The position numbers and the translations under genes are program-made. Positions 1 to 11,985 of a DNA stretch of 64,000 nt are shown here, one piece after another; position 1 is the first letter of the stretch, and each line of letters starts with the position of its first letter. Below the pieces are notes generated by a model. The model was not told where the DNA came from and did no database searches. It saw only the letters and a program-made list of their open reading frames with translations. The DNA is from Gordionus sp. m RMFG-2023. Taxonomy: Eukaryota; Nematomorpha; Gordioida; Chordodea; Parachordodidae. The DNA lies in contig NC_088777.1 of assembly GCF_954871325.1 (NCBI RefSeq), positions 48,027,366 to 48,091,365 of the forward strand. The letters run 5' to 3'.

Positions 1-2290
1 AGTTCTAAGCTATTTTACCAAAATTCAGTCTTAGATATCTTAAAACTTTTATACTGTGATTTAAAACCTTTAAATATTTTGAATAAAACCCCAATATTTG
101 AACCTGTCTTAAGAGTTAATTGAAACTATTAATACCTGTTAAGCTATTATTCAAGATTTAGTAATGGATGTCATAAATTTTATACTGTGAGAAGTATAAG
201 ACTATCAATAATTTTATAAAAACTTTTAAAAACAAATTTCCAAGCTCTATAATTTATTCAAATCTAAACATTTCTTGATTATTTTTAACTTTAAGTCAAT
301 TTTATACTATAAATTTTCCCATAAATCTCGTCAACCCAATCTAATCTGCAAATTTAAAATAATCCTTTTCCTATCATTTTAAAATACCATAAATACTCAT
401 AAGATAATGTTAACAGATGCATCTTCTTAACATGTGGCAAAATTGTAAAAGTACTTTCTTTGCACCATCACACAAGAAAGCTGACACAAGTTCTAAAATT
501 ACAAACATTCAATCACTGTGCTCCCAAAACATCATGGTCTAAATCATTTCTAAAATTAGAAACTCCCCAAACCATATCCAGAATACCTGGAAGAGCTAGG
601 ATTATTATTTGTGAATTTCTGTCACACCCATTTTAGTATCTAAACAATGACCTACTCTTTAGATAACTGGAGAAATATCCTTTTAACCTTTTATATTTTG
701 CAATCTCCAATTACTAAAGTAGACGATCTATCCTTAGTAATGGGAAAATTACTACTTAAAATCCTATCAAACCTAAAACTAAACATCACCTTCCCCTAAC
801 AGATACAGACAAAGCAAAACTGATATCAAAAAAAATTTAAGTTTTAATATTTATGTAGCAATCATCTAATGATACTTGCACCCAAAAGCGATGTATCAGT
901 GAACCTAGCAAACATTCTTCTGGCTTCCCAATAACCTTCACACCTTTTAAAGATAGCCCCATTGATTTGACTGAGAGAGAAGTGCTAGTCTCAATGATAA
1001 ATAATGATTCTGCAAGTGGCCTCGATGTGTACATATACCTCCACTTTCTTCTGCAAACTCACTTCTCGCTTATTAATCATTTTTTCAAAAATAATATTAT
1101 GAAAGGCATCACTCCTACAAAGGGCATTCATAATTTGGGGTGCTAGATTAAAAAAAGAGGGTGACGGTCTCTACCTAAGTGATATAGGATCCATTTTTAC
1201 ATCTTATATCCTTAATAATTTGTAGCGGATTAAGAGATCACTCAGCTCTACACCTACCAACTTGGCTTCAGAATTAAAAGTGGGAGTGGAGCTGGTTCCC
1301 ATGCTACTTGATTTGTGATTGAGAAAAATAAATTAAATATTCTTAAGTTTGATTTCAACAATGCTATCATTTGCTCTCCGTTTCATTTATCTCTTTTTTC
1401 CAGCTCCACTACTCCATAAAATACCAAGATACAATGCTATCTTCCCAGTAAGAGATTCAATAAAGAAACCGATTTTTGTTTTAAACTTCAAACAATATTC
1501 AATCAAATAATAGGGCAGTGCTCTCTAAAATTAAATGCTTGATATTTAAATGACAGAATTTTTGCAGGAGACCCGCAAGAGTTGCTCAAAACGAATCATA
1601 AACAACTTTCTCCCATTTATAGGGCTTTCATTAAACAGATAAATGTGAGTTCTATTCATCAGGCATCTATAGCCTCGACATGCCATTCAAATCGCACAAG
1701 TCAGCTATGACGCATCTTGACTCATTGTTAATTTTTTAAACATCAGCACCAAACTGAGTCACTTGAAACACTCCCCTTATTATTGTCTGCTCACCAGGCT
1801 TTCTTTTTTATCACCCCGAAAAAGTCTTCTCTCGGTTTAGACCACCTTATCCAGTAAATTTGGAGGTATCAGGGTTCATCCCCTATCTCTTTCTAGCTTT
1901 ATCCCAGTTTTTATGCAATATGATTATCCATAATACACAAGGCCTTAGATTGAGACTTAAATTTACACACCAATCTTCCTCTCCCTTATGCTTCCTTACA
2001 AAAAAACAAGGACTTGCCATTAATAGCACATTCCATTGAATCTACTCTACCAAACGAACAATCTTTGACAATGAACAGCTTGGAATTCGGAAAAAACAAA
2101 AACGGTTATGGATGGCTTAAGGCCATGCCAGTTTAAAGCTTAGGCCTATGTCTATCCTCAGAAGAACTATGGTTAATTATAGGATTCCAAGCTAATTCTC
2201 TCATAGTTACTCCTTTTAATAAATATTTTTTTATTTTAATTATTATGATGTAAAACATTTTTTTAAATTTGTATTAAAACATAATTAGTA
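1..2290. other. No assignable gene; degenerate coding-like stretches
   Basis: This stretch is somewhat less AT-rich than what follows. Short minus-strand open stretches, such as 837-1034 and 1035-1300, have a mixed amino-acid content that looks more like decayed coding sequence than random AT-rich DNA. I could not match them to any family. They may be the remains of a mobile element; nothing seen here decides it. No splice-consistent gene model was found. Confidence 0.3.
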
Positions 2291-2299
2291 TAAATATAA

Positions 2300-2430
2300 G
2301 TTTAAGAAATGTATCGATTTTCAATACCGATACTTTAAAATATATCGTGACTACGATACATCAAATAAAAGAATTGCCGCATTCGATACAAAGGAACCTA
2401 TCGAGTATTGCGATACTTTATCAACTTTGG
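2300..2430. promoter_or_regulatory. Cluster of CGATAC motifs upstream of a gene
   Basis: The hexamer CGATAC, or its complement GTATCG, occurs about five times within some 120 bases, immediately before the first open exon of the gene that follows. The copies lie in both orientations, and the block is partly self-complementary. It may be a promoter-proximal binding-site cluster or a small degenerate inverted repeat. The function is an inference from position and repetition only. Confidence 0.3.
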
Positions 2431-2436
2431 TATTAA

Positions 2437-2795
2437 ATGTTAACTATAATAATTATTTCATTTTTATTCCTATCGATAGATATTAAAAACTCATCAATCT
2501 GTACAAATGACTCAATTTCATTAAATGATGTTTACGATTTCAATAATAATGGCAATTTACAATATAATCTATGTGATGAAAATATGATGCTTGGCAGAAA
2601 AATATCTGCACAGATTCATAAATCAAATTATAATATGAGATTTATTAACCCGAAAAAATGCAAAAACACTAATATGACATTAAATAGATCCCTAGGTATT
2701 GAATCCAATATGAATTTTATAAGCTTATCAACAATCGACACTATTAAAGATAATGCAAAACAGAGTGACCTACTAATTGATATTCCTAATCACAA
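2437..2795 (+). CDS. Exon 1 of the unrecognised two-exon gene
   Basis: This exon has 119 codons plus two bases, and a donor GTATAT at 2796. The composition is Asn/Ser-rich with several Cys, matching exon 2 in style. Coding may begin at 2437, giving a signal-like N-terminus, or at an acceptor ending at 2479. The donor lies just before an in-frame stop at 2806, which supports the exon ending here. Confidence 0.4.
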
Positions 2796-5700
2796 GTATA
2801 TGGGATAAATAGGGTTGGTAGAAATCGGTTAAAAAATAAAATGATAAAAGTTTGAAAAGGGGGTAGGAAAATTTATTTTGAAAACATCATTAAAAATATT
2901 TTTTTATACAAAATATAAATGAAAATTTTTCCGTATATTTTTTTCAGATGAGTCCTAGTTAAGTTTTTAGCTTTAGCTTTTTTAATATATTATTGAACAT
3001 TTATTATCAATCATTCTTAATTCATAAGTTTAAATCCTCTCACATTTCGCTGTATATTGTTATATAAAACATCGTAGTTTAATTTTTTTAATTAAGAATA
3101 TGCATTTATTTTGAATCTTTGCCAGATTATTTTTTATTTATTTAGCCCATTTACTTTTTATGAGTTTTCCTTCGAAATTCTTGGAAATACGAAATATTGG
3201 ATCAATACATTTCAGTTTATTTATGATAAAATTAGTAAAAATTAACAAATAATAGAGACCACATATTAACATATTAAATTAAGGTAAACAAAAAAAGGTT
3301 TCTTATCTAAATCATTACAAAATTTTCCAATGGTAAAGCTTCCGATTCTCCCTTAGAATAATTTTTTTTAGCCCCCTTCCCCCAACAAGCGATTTTTTCC
3401 TAATTATTTATTTATTACAAATATGGATGAATAAAAGCAATTTGATTTATTTTCTATTATTAAGCTGGGTAATTAAATAAATATATTTTATAAAGTTCAA
3501 ATAATAAATAAAGTATGATTAGAAATTTAGTATTCTTATAATTATTGAAAAAAGTCAATTGTATGTGTGCTAAAAGTAGTAGAATTCACAATACGAAAAT
3601 TAGTTATTTACTCCTCTTGATACTTGATAGGTTCCGTATTATCTTTTTTGTTAATGATCAGAATTTTAATTTATCTATTATCAAGAACCAAAAAATTTTA
3701 ATATCTCTTAATATAGTTTCTAGTTTTTATAAAAAAATAAGTGATAATTGTTTCATTTGTTCATTTAAGGATAATAGTCCTGATTTTTAGAATGAAAATT
3801 TGAAGACAATGTAAAATTAAGGAATATTTAAATCCATGCAATTTTTAACAAAAAGAAAAATATAATAGCATTATTTTATTTTTTTATAACCCATAATTTT
3901 TTAAATACTCTCTTTCACTGTACAAGTTATCTTACAAGTTTTCCAAAAAAGGAAATTCCAATCAAAAAGGGAAAAGTTTAAATCATAAAAGGAAAAGGTC
4001 CGATCAAAAAATGAAAAGGGCCAATCATGAAAGGAAGTTCAATCAAAAAAGGTTTAGGAAAAAGTCTACTTAAAAAAGGAAAATTCCCAAAAGAAAAGGA
4101 AAAGTGTCAATCAAATAAGGAAAATCGTTATTTTTTTAAATATTTTTTAAAAAAATTATAAATTCTTTTTCTTGTCGATTTTTATTATTCCTTCTTATTT
4201 TATTTCTAACTTTTATTACTCTTACTATCTTTTCTCAATTTATTTTTTTTCTCATTTTTGATAATTCTTTTTAAAAATAATTTATAAATTTTCTTTGTTA
4301 TTTTTCTTCACTTCTCTGCACCATTTTTTAACAATTCTTTCTTTTTTTTCCATCATACAATAACAATAATTTGACTTTATGATTTTCTTCTTATATTGTT
4401 ATCTTTTACATACATTTCTAACTTTTTCAATCTCTTTAAGTCATTTTTAATCTTTATTTTCTGATCTTTTCTTAATTTTTTTTCTTCTCATTTTTGATAA
4501 TTCTTTTTAATTTTCACTTATAATTTTTATTTTTCAATGGCAGACAATTTTTTATTATAATTTTTTACATACTAAATTTTTTAATTACAATTACTGAATA
4601 ATTAAATTAATCGTTTGGTTATAATATACCTTTTTAAAATTAAATAAGTTTGAACTATAATATCAAACGATATGTAAATTAATAAAATATAATCATTTTT
4701 AAATTCTTATTTTTAAAAGAAAAATATAGTAAAGAAATCGCAAAAAGTTAGAAATAAAATAAGAAGGAATAATAAAAATTTAAGAAAAATCGACAAGAAA
4801 AAGAATTTATAATTTTTTAAAAAAAACGATTTTCCTTTTTTGAATGGAAAATTTCCTTATCTGATTGGCACTTTTCATTTTTTATTGGACCTTTTCCTTT
4901 TTTATTTGACATTTTTCTTTTTTGAATGAACCTTTTCTTTTTTTGATCTGACATTTTCTTAAACATTTGGGACTTTTTCTTTTTTGATTGACATTTTTCC
5001 TTTTTTGATTGTCATTTTTCCTTTTTTGATTGGGCCTTTTCCTTTTTTGATTGGGCCTTTTCCTTTTTTGATTGGGCCTTTTCCTTTTTTGGTTGAACTT
5101 CTTTTTGATTGAAACTTTTCCTTTTTTGATTGGGAATTTTCCTTTTTAGAATGGGAAACCCTGTATTTAAGCATTACGTACAAACATAAGTATTTTTTGA
5201 TGCATGTTAATAATAGTGTGATTCCTTGCAAGCAACTTGATAAAAGATTAAGTATTTTTTATATTTTAATATATTAAAAATAAATATATTTTCATAACAG
5301 TATTTATTTATTAGCCGAATAATAAATATTTGTAGAAAATAAAAGTTGCGAAAAAGCTTATGACGAAACCTATTTTTAAAAAAATTTTCTAACTTATAAA
5401 ATATAATTCGCTTATAAAATTATAATCTTGGTGTAAATTTTTAAAATTTAAACTGGGATTTCATTAACCTTATTTAAATCAGCAAATATTTTACTTAACA
5501 TAATTTCCTTTGATTTTAAGAATAGGTTAACTCAAGTTTTCCTAATTCCAATAAATCGTACATAAATTTTCAATCACTTTCATTTTTTTTAAACGGCAGC
5601 AACAAAAGATATCATGTGAAAGGGTTCTTTGTTTCGCATAACCAACAACACGCCTCGTTAAATAATCTATGTTCCTTTTATCAGACAGGATTTCCAAGAG

Positions 5701-6470
5701 TTAATATCAAGTTTTCTTCTCAATCTAATCATCTTGGTAACACGGGAAATTTAGATACTTATTTGACAGACAGTGCCAATCAGTTGCAACCCAAAAAGTC
5801 ATTATCCATGAATGACTTATACTACCAGTTAGATTCTTTAGACTTTTGTATCAAGTCTAAAACTAGATTAAACGAGGAAATAAACGAAACAACTCATTAT
5901 TACAATGACAAATTTAAGCGGATCGCGAATGAGATCTTTAACAGCGGGAAAGCAATTTCTAAAAAAAATTCGGATTTTATTAAAAAAGATGTTTTTGAAT
6001 TCACGAAATCGAAAGAACCACTATGTTGTAGAGATTCGGTCAACCATCAAACAACTGGCTTCAAAATAAATCAAAATAACAATTCAAATCATGACAACGA
6101 AGAAGGTAAAGTTGATAAACTCATTGCTCTTTTTGAATCTGAGCGGAGCCTCCCTTATTTTAAAAAATGCCAGATGCCTGCGCTCAAAAATTTATCTACA
6201 TCGACAAACTTCAATCAATATTACGACGCGAGTGTTGAAACAAATAATAATAAAACATCTAACGAAATTAACGATACGCTCAATTATAGCGAAGTTAGTT
6301 TTGTCAAAGTGGGTCAAAAATTTGACAAAACGAAAATTCTAAGTAAATTCGAACGATCTCTTTCCCTGGCTCGACTTAAAGAGAAATTAAGCCAACTATC
6401 AAGGGAGAGGGAAGGTTTTGATTATTCCGGACCAATTTACGAAAATGTAGAAACTATTAGGAGATTTTAA
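2437..6470 (+). CDS. Unrecognised protein, probable two-exon gene (~409 aa)
   Basis: The gene is joined from two exons, 2437-2795 and 5600-6470. The first is open from an ATG and ends at a GTATAT donor in phase 2. The second starts after an AG acceptor (5598-5599) and supplies the one base needed, so the reading frame continues unbroken to TAA at 6468-6470. The first residues (MLTIIIISFLFLSI) are hydrophobic and could be a signal peptide. The same bases also look like a polypyrimidine tract ending in an AG at 2478-2479, so exon 1 may instead be internal. The protein is rich in Asn, Ser and Lys. Its last ~60 residues are charged and likely helical, then end in a Tyr-containing tail (SGPIYENVETIRRF). 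No known domain is recognised. The 2.8 kb intron holds the foldback element at 3940-5165. Confidence 0.5.
3940..5165. mobile_element. Foldback-like element with 20-bp sub-repeats in its arms
   Basis: Two inverted arms face each other. The left arm (about 3940-4250) carries units of the type AAAAAGGAAAAGGTCCGATC and is followed by a block near 4140-4215. The right arm (about 4730-5160) carries the complement of that block and then complementary units of about 20 bp, most regular at 4980-5100. The middle (about 4250-4730) contains a second internal repeat near 4250-4280 and 4485-4515. Inverted arms with tandem sub-repeats are the hallmark of foldback DNA transposons. No transposase is present. 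The minus-strand reading frame over 4959-5231 is a by-product of the 20-bp units. Confidence 0.6.
4975..5165. repeat. Tandem 20-bp repeat array (right arm of foldback element)
   Basis: Roughly nine units of a 20-bp sequence (core TTTTCCTTTTTTGATTGGGC) follow one another, the middle four nearly identical. More diverged units continue to both sides, and inverted equivalents lie at 3945-4125. Confidence 0.75.
5600..6470 (+). CDS. Exon 2 (last exon) of the unrecognised gene
   Basis: This is the longest strongly coding stretch in the first 40 kb: 290 codons with balanced amino-acid use, against a background full of stops. It is open upstream to an AG acceptor at 5598-5599, preceded by a T-rich tract. 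The first residues after the splice are NKRYHVKGFF. An ATG at 5614 is out of frame, and the in-frame codon at 5616 is GTG, so this is not a plausible translation start. The last 60 residues contain KFERSLSLARLKEKLSQLSR, a likely amphipathic helix. No domain is recognised. Confidence 0.75.
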
Positions 6471-6526
6471 CAAAGTTTTTATTGAATTTCTAATAGAAAT
6501 TTGCATAATGTGACTAATAATCTTTA

Positions 6527-7550
6527 TAGTCGCGTAGCCAGAAATTTCCTACAAAGTGGGGGGAGGTGTGATTTTTATTAAAATATTTTTTGGGACATTA
6601 GAAGTTTATTAGAATTAATTCATATTTTAAAAAATGACAATTTCAAAGAACACATATTGGAAAATACAAAATATGAGCCAATATATTAGTATTAATAAAT
6701 ATTAAAGCTATATAAACCAATATGTAGATCACAGTTAAATATAGAATTAAACATATAATGATTTAAAAGGTTAATCAAAATATCGTTCATAAATAAAAAT
6801 TTAATCTTCTTTGCGATTGCGCCAGTTTTTAAATAATTTGCCCTGTATTGAAACTAGCCCATTCAATCTATTTTTAAGATGTCATACTTTTGAGATGGGT
6901 TTTTATTCTGGATAATGAAGAAAAGATCCTCTCATATGTGCTTGTACTAATTGGTATTGTTGCAAAAATATAATAGTAATTTTTTATATTTGGGAAAATA
7001 TATTTTAAATGTAATAATGTATCAGCTTTAGATGAAATATCTTGTTCAGGCCATTTTTGATATTTCTTTAATACATTCAAAATAGGCTCTTCTAGATTCA
7101 TAAATGCTGTAACTGCTTTGTCGAGGCTCAATCTTGTCGGGTATTCTTTTTGCAGTTTTTCTTCTAGCGCAAAAAATCTCATAAATAATTCTATTCAGAA
7201 TATTCTGTCTCTTTAGATGTCTGAACATTTCATTCACTCAAAAATTTTACGAATCATAGTTATTAGTAGAGACAAATTAATATAGAATTTTTTATCCATC
7301 TGTTTATGGTTTTAAAAAATGAATGGAAATATATTTGAAACTTTCGTGGGATAAAATATTAATACACAAGGAATAAATATTTAATTTAATTTTAACTTTT
7401 TGCTAAAAAGAATACAATATAACATATTTGAAATAGAATACTTTGCAATTCACAATTCATGTAAACCTTTTGTTTTTCTAAAAAAAAATTGTTAAGAGGG
7501 GGGAGGGCGACTTTCTCCCTCCATTTCCGCTGGCTACACCTGGGTTTTTA
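6527..7550 (-). mobile_element. Degenerate hAT DNA transposon
   Basis: The ends are imperfect inverted repeats. The left side reads CGCGTAGCCAGAAATTTCC followed by a G-rich block. The right side, on the other strand, reads GTGTAGCCAGCGGAAATGG followed by a similar block. GTAGCCAG near a G-run is common at hAT termini. Inside is the C-terminal part of a hAT transposase on the minus strand. At about 1 kb it is much shorter than an autonomous element, so most of the transposase is missing. A clean 8-bp target duplication was not found. Confidence 0.6.
6801..7240 (-). pseudogene. hAT transposase C-terminal fragment (dimerisation domain)
   Basis: The minus strand reads ...YYYIFATIPISTSTYERIFS and then SLSRIKTHLKSMTS, the usual hAT dimerisation signature (I/V-P-x-S-T/S-...-E-R-x-F-S-x-L-x-R-I-K). 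A one-base frame change near 6870 then leads into RLNGLVSIQGKLFKNWRNRK and a stop at 6801-6803. RLNGL following the dimerisation core is also typical of ZMYM1-like hAT transposases. Near 7050-7180 the coding continues upstream in a second frame. The fragment therefore has at least two frame breaks and no N-terminal half: a dead copy. Confidence 0.75.
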
Positions 7551-8639
7551 ACTTTATGAGGTATGAATATATTTAAGAAATAGATTTATGTGGTTTACTT
7601 ACTATGCTATCTTTTTATATATCTCTTTTTTTATTTTGGCCATTCCATGACAAATCGATCTAAAAAAGATCATTTTTGTGGACTTATTTCAAATCTTATG
7701 AAACTTTGCATGATGATAATATATGTTGTGAGATCCTCTACAATTTTCTAACTTAATTAGTTCAAGGATATATGGCGGGTTAAAGTTAAAAAATAGCGTC
7801 CTCTTCCTAATTTAGAAAAATTGATTAAAATAAAGTACTTAAAATTAAAATATAGAAATGATAGAAGCCTATATTTGGTATAGATTGCCCTCTTTTCCTC
7901 GGAAAAGGCAAAGGTTGATTCTGATTGAGGCTAAAATTTTCAAAAAATTTATATTTATTAAATATATATACATTTATATTAAAAAAATTAGGTTTGGAAA
8001 ACTTGTTTTTTTAGTTGTTTAATTTTTTATCGATAGAAAAAGTCATTATAGGTGGCGATATACTAAAAAAATTGAAATTATTAATATTTTTAAATATAAT
8101 TAAAAAACAACATGTACTTAATTTTAAATAAAATATTAAATATTATTTAGCCATTGATTTCCATTTTGTTGTAGTTTTGTTTTGAAAACATCCGTGAATA
8201 AAGCATATAAGTACGCCCTGTTGCTGTTTGGGAATTTGACAGGTACATAATTTATCTTCATTAGGTGGTAGTGGAATAACCACATGTTCTTTTGCATGCC
8301 AATTATTGCGCATAAAATTCTATCTTCGTCTCTGGCTGTTCCACCTTAATACTTTTTGAATTAACACCCTTGTCATTTTTTTATTTTTGCTTTTGAGTAA
8401 TTTATTTCCAATAAAATTTAATGGGAACTTCCTTGAAATCTTGCAATGAATTAAAACTCTCTATGATACTCGTAGAATTAGAAATAATGTAACAATATTT
8501 GGCAGTAATTTCCTTAATTTTTGGTATCCTTTTTACAATGCCAATAACAAGAAAACGCACAAGCGATTGAATTTTAAAATAATCTACTTCAGTAGTAATA
8601 GATTAATAAATCAAAACCTTAAGAAACAGGACAATATCT
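7551..8639. other. AT-rich sequence, one weak minus-strand coding-like stretch
   Basis: Mostly AT-rich and without a supported gene. On the minus strand at about 8160-8330 an uninterrupted stretch reads VVIPLPPNEDKLCTCQIPKQ and continues for some twenty residues. It resembles decayed coding sequence and may belong to the transposon remnant that follows, but its family is not recognised. Confidence 0.25.
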
Positions 8640-9165
8640 CTTTTAAAGAAATATGCAGCCACTACATGAAGTAGGCTTAATTCTAAATCTATTTTAAAAG
8701 TAAGTTTTAACAGACGATGATAAGCCAGATATATAAAACAACCTGAAAATTGCTAAATTATTTAAAATTCGATGATATGCATAAGACAATGCCATCATTT
8801 TTATCTTTTCTAATTCATCCTGCAGAAATAAAAAACAGCATATTCTAAATGAAACACATAGAGAATTTATAGATTATTCTGATTCTGATGAGCCAACCGT
8901 ATCTACCGATGAAATATATGAGGATGAACTTAAAAGATTCATCGTTAATAAATATCTATGAAAATATATAGAAGTTTTGGAAGCAGGAAAATTCATTTCC
9001 TTGTTTGAGAAAATTTTATTAGCCCCGGCAAGTTCGCAAAGAAATATTATTTTTCCATTTACCAATCCTTTATTAGAGGAAAGACGAACACAATAGAAAT
9101 AAAAAAGTATGGACATTCTTCTTTTTTTAAAAAAAAATTTTGATTTAATGGTAATTATTTTGTTA
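8640..9165 (+). pseudogene. Second hAT (zf-BED type) transposase remnant
   Basis: Plus-strand translation from about 8870 gives DYSDSDEPTVSTDEIYEDEL, then after a stop YIEVLEAGKFISLFEKILLA, PASSQRNIIFPFTNPLLEER and RTQ, then MDILLFLKKNF. This order matches the C-terminus of zf-BED hAT transposases: an acidic linker, a P-A/S-S-x-x-S-E-R-x-F-like core, an E-x-R-x-R/Q segment and a final x-M-L-L-F-L-K-K-N. The core Glu-Arg is not intact and there are internal stops. Length and divergence suggest an old copy. It lies in the opposite orientation to the remnant at 6.8 kb. Confidence 0.5.
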
Positions 9166-9345
9166 ACTATCAATATGGAAACAAAGAAATAAAAAACTAT
9201 AATAGAATAAATTCAAAAAAGCAGAAAAGTAGCAATAAAGTTTTGAAAATTTAGAAAATATTAAAAACCATAAATTTTTCGGGCCAATATATTTTTTCGT
9301 GAGAGGACGAGTTCGGTTTAAAATTTTTATCAGCAAACGTGAAAG

Positions 9346-9562
9346 GTAGTGTTGTTTCACGGCTCGATTTGTGGAGCCGATTTTTAAAAATGGCTAACTC
9401 ATTATTAGAGCCAAAAAAATATTGCCTAAACCTCGAGATTTCGCGAAAAGATGTCCAAACCTTTATGGCAATGACCAAAATCTTCAGGCTTACGTGATAA
9501 TTTTTTTGAATAGAATATTGAGTGAGTCGTTTTTAAAAATCGAGCCGTTTAATAACACTAGT
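9346..9562. mobile_element. MITE family A, copy 1 (full-length)
   Basis: Both ends carry the family A terminal inverted repeat: TAGTGTTGTTTCACGGCTCG at the left, and on the right the complement of a similar sequence (CGAGCCGTTTAATAACACTA). Inside are mirrored blocks, AAAAATGGCTAACTC on one side and its counterpart GAGTCGTTTTTAAAAATCG on the other. A central section contains CCTCGAGATTTCGC and GATGTCCAAACCTTT. There is no coding content. At about 215 bp it is close to the consensus length seen in other copies. Confidence 0.75.
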
Positions 9563-9954
9563 GAAAGAGCGTGAACTTTTTTTACACCGAGAGCGAGCGG
9601 GTGTTCATATTTTACATATTAAATAAATGCAGTTCACACTGATAAATTATATAAACAATTCAATCAATCATTAGACTCGACATTACTTTATATCTTATAT
9701 ATTTTTGAGGGCCAATTTTCCTTGGGTATGGGGTTTGTTTTTCCGATTGCGTGCCATTTTCTGACATATATGAATATGATTATCTAGATACACATAATAA
9801 TATCATATTTTTAAACAATTACTTTAAAAATTAAAATTTTATATATTGATTACATTCCTTCCTTTTTAAATTTATTACAATTAAGACTTTAACCAAAAAA
9901 TAGAATGATGTTAAGAGTGTTCTTTATTTTTATTTTCTCTTTAGCTTTCACCTT

Positions 9955-10420
9955 TTCTGGTGGTAAGCTCCTTCAATATCTCTCTCCACTTTATGTTATA
10001 TTATATATACACTATCTATCTAATTTATATTTCTTCATATTGGCTCTAACTTTATGTGCCCATTGAAGTTTTGGCCTTCCTCTTTAACATTTGCCCATCA
10101 CTTCCAAACTCTCAACCTTATTTCCTATGTAGTTCATAGGCCTTCTCATTGTGTGCCCATACCACCTAAGTCTGTTTACCATAACTTAGTCTTAATCGGC
10201 ACTACCTTTAAACTTCCTAGTATTCTTGTACTGCGCACTTTATATTTTCTGCTACCCCAGCAATCATCCCCAGCATTCTTATCTTCATAGTTTGTAGACT
10301 TCTCTCGATATATCGCTTTACAACTTTTATGGCGTAGGACTGCCGAGTTTCTTTCAGCTCAGCTAGATATACCTTATCATTGTGCCTCTTCCTATTGTTG
10401 AATTCAAATCTAAGTCGTAG
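9955..10420 (-). pseudogene. LINE (non-LTR retrotransposon) 3' end of ORF2
   Basis: The minus strand encodes, across three frames, the typical C-terminal region downstream of a LINE reverse transcriptase: KIRMLGMIAGVAEN, LGSLKVVPIKTKL, then NRLRWYGHTMRRPMNY, and further on RGRPKLQWAHKVRANMKKY. R-L-R-W-Y/F-G-H-x-x-R-R and G-R-P-K are hallmark motifs. At least two frame changes and several stops mark it as dead. It is a 5'-truncated copy, as is usual for LINE insertions. The clade cannot be fixed from this piece. Confidence 0.75.
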
Positions 10421-11985
10421 ATGTCAAATGGTCTAATTATAGCCTTTTATTGGGTTAATAAATACATTTCGATAAAAATATAATTTCAAACTAAAAGTAT
10501 TATCTAATAAATTTAATTAGTGAATAAAACACTATTAAATTTTTGCTAAGAAGCTATTTAGATCATTTATTGTTAAAATCATTTATGCCCTATAAATAAA
10601 TAAAGTCACATAAATATTACCTAATTAAAATAATTGTCCGCTGCTATTATATTATTTCTTAAAATATAATATAATTTTCATTATTATGATCATACGTATT
10701 TACCTTTGTTACACAACTTTCAACTTCTTCAGTATAGGATCTATTGTTAACAAAGTGGCTTTGGCAATCCGAGATAATGTAATAGTGATTATGAAAGTTC
10801 TTCTAATAAAATAAATTTTAATAAGGTAGAAGGATAACTATAAAATTACCATTATTGTTGAGTAAAATATAATCTAATGAAGAAATATCAAGATAAAGTT
10901 TTATTTTAACATTCTTCATAAATAATATTTCAATTTAATTATATATAAATTATAATTAAATTTTATATTTAATCAAAGAATTTTAAAAAAAAATACGAAA
11001 CGTTCTGAAAACACAAATTCGAAAATTCTCAGAATAAATATTTAAATGCTTAGATGCTACAGAATTATTTCTTAAAGCACACATAAAAGATGAATTGCCC
11101 AAATAAATTAATGATTACTCCTCATATAAATGGAAGTGTTCATAAATAAAATATAACTGAGAACTAATCACTTAATTGCTATTAAAAAAATTTTCTTATA
11201 AAATTTGTATATTATATGATTATAAATTTCCCAAAAGATTCCTTCCTAAGCGCATTCATTTTAGAAAAATTATTATATTAATGCTGAAAATTTGGTTTCT
11301 GGAAATTGTCAAATTATAAATATATTTTTATTTATAGATCTGGCAACGATCTAAATTTGGGAATTGCTTAATTTGTCAAATCTTTATATTTAAAAAAAAA
11401 CAATTTAACTTTCTTTTTTTTAGTATCGTTAACGCAAAATGTAACTCGTTACTTTAATAATCTAAGTCGAGTTTTTAATTCAGCATAAACGACCAAATTC
11501 CTTCATTTTTATTTAAAATTTTTGTTGTTAAATTTTCAGTCAGGATTGTTAATCTAATTAATATTGAATCAATCAATGTATGTAAATTCATATCTTAATT
11601 ATATTAAAATTTATTTTATAAAGAATATTATGTAAATTGTACGTTTACTTCAGATGAAGATGAGTAAACGCTGCTTTGGTTCCAATATGAAACATTTCTT
11701 ACACCAATAAAAGAAACTTAGGGTACAAAATTTACATTTTGTAAGTATAAATTGTGTCCCAACTCAAAAATTTTAAACTTAAATGTGCAATAAACATGGG
11801 TATCCTCCAAACTGTGCAGCCATTTTTAATAATAAAAAAATGAGATATCTGATGTTATAATAATAAGATTTTTAAAGTAACTTTTACATACATACATATA
11901 ATAAGAATGTGTAAGATTAATTATTTAAAGGTTGCATATAAAATAAATATATAATTAATTTATGAAATAATATAAAATGAGATGC
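10421..11985. other. AT-rich sequence, nothing recognised
   Basis: Strongly AT-rich, with frequent stops in all frames and no splice-consistent coding blocks. No inverted repeat of note was seen. Confidence 0.5.

Noticed and set aside
1-2250. Reverse transcriptase or other retroelement protein on the minus strand
   Set aside because: Some coding-like stretches were read, but no catalytic motif or terminal repeat could be recognised, so no element is named.
4959-5231. Minus-strand open frame with repeated KKGKGPI units
   Set aside because: It is the translation of the 20-bp tandem repeat in the foldback arm, not a gene.
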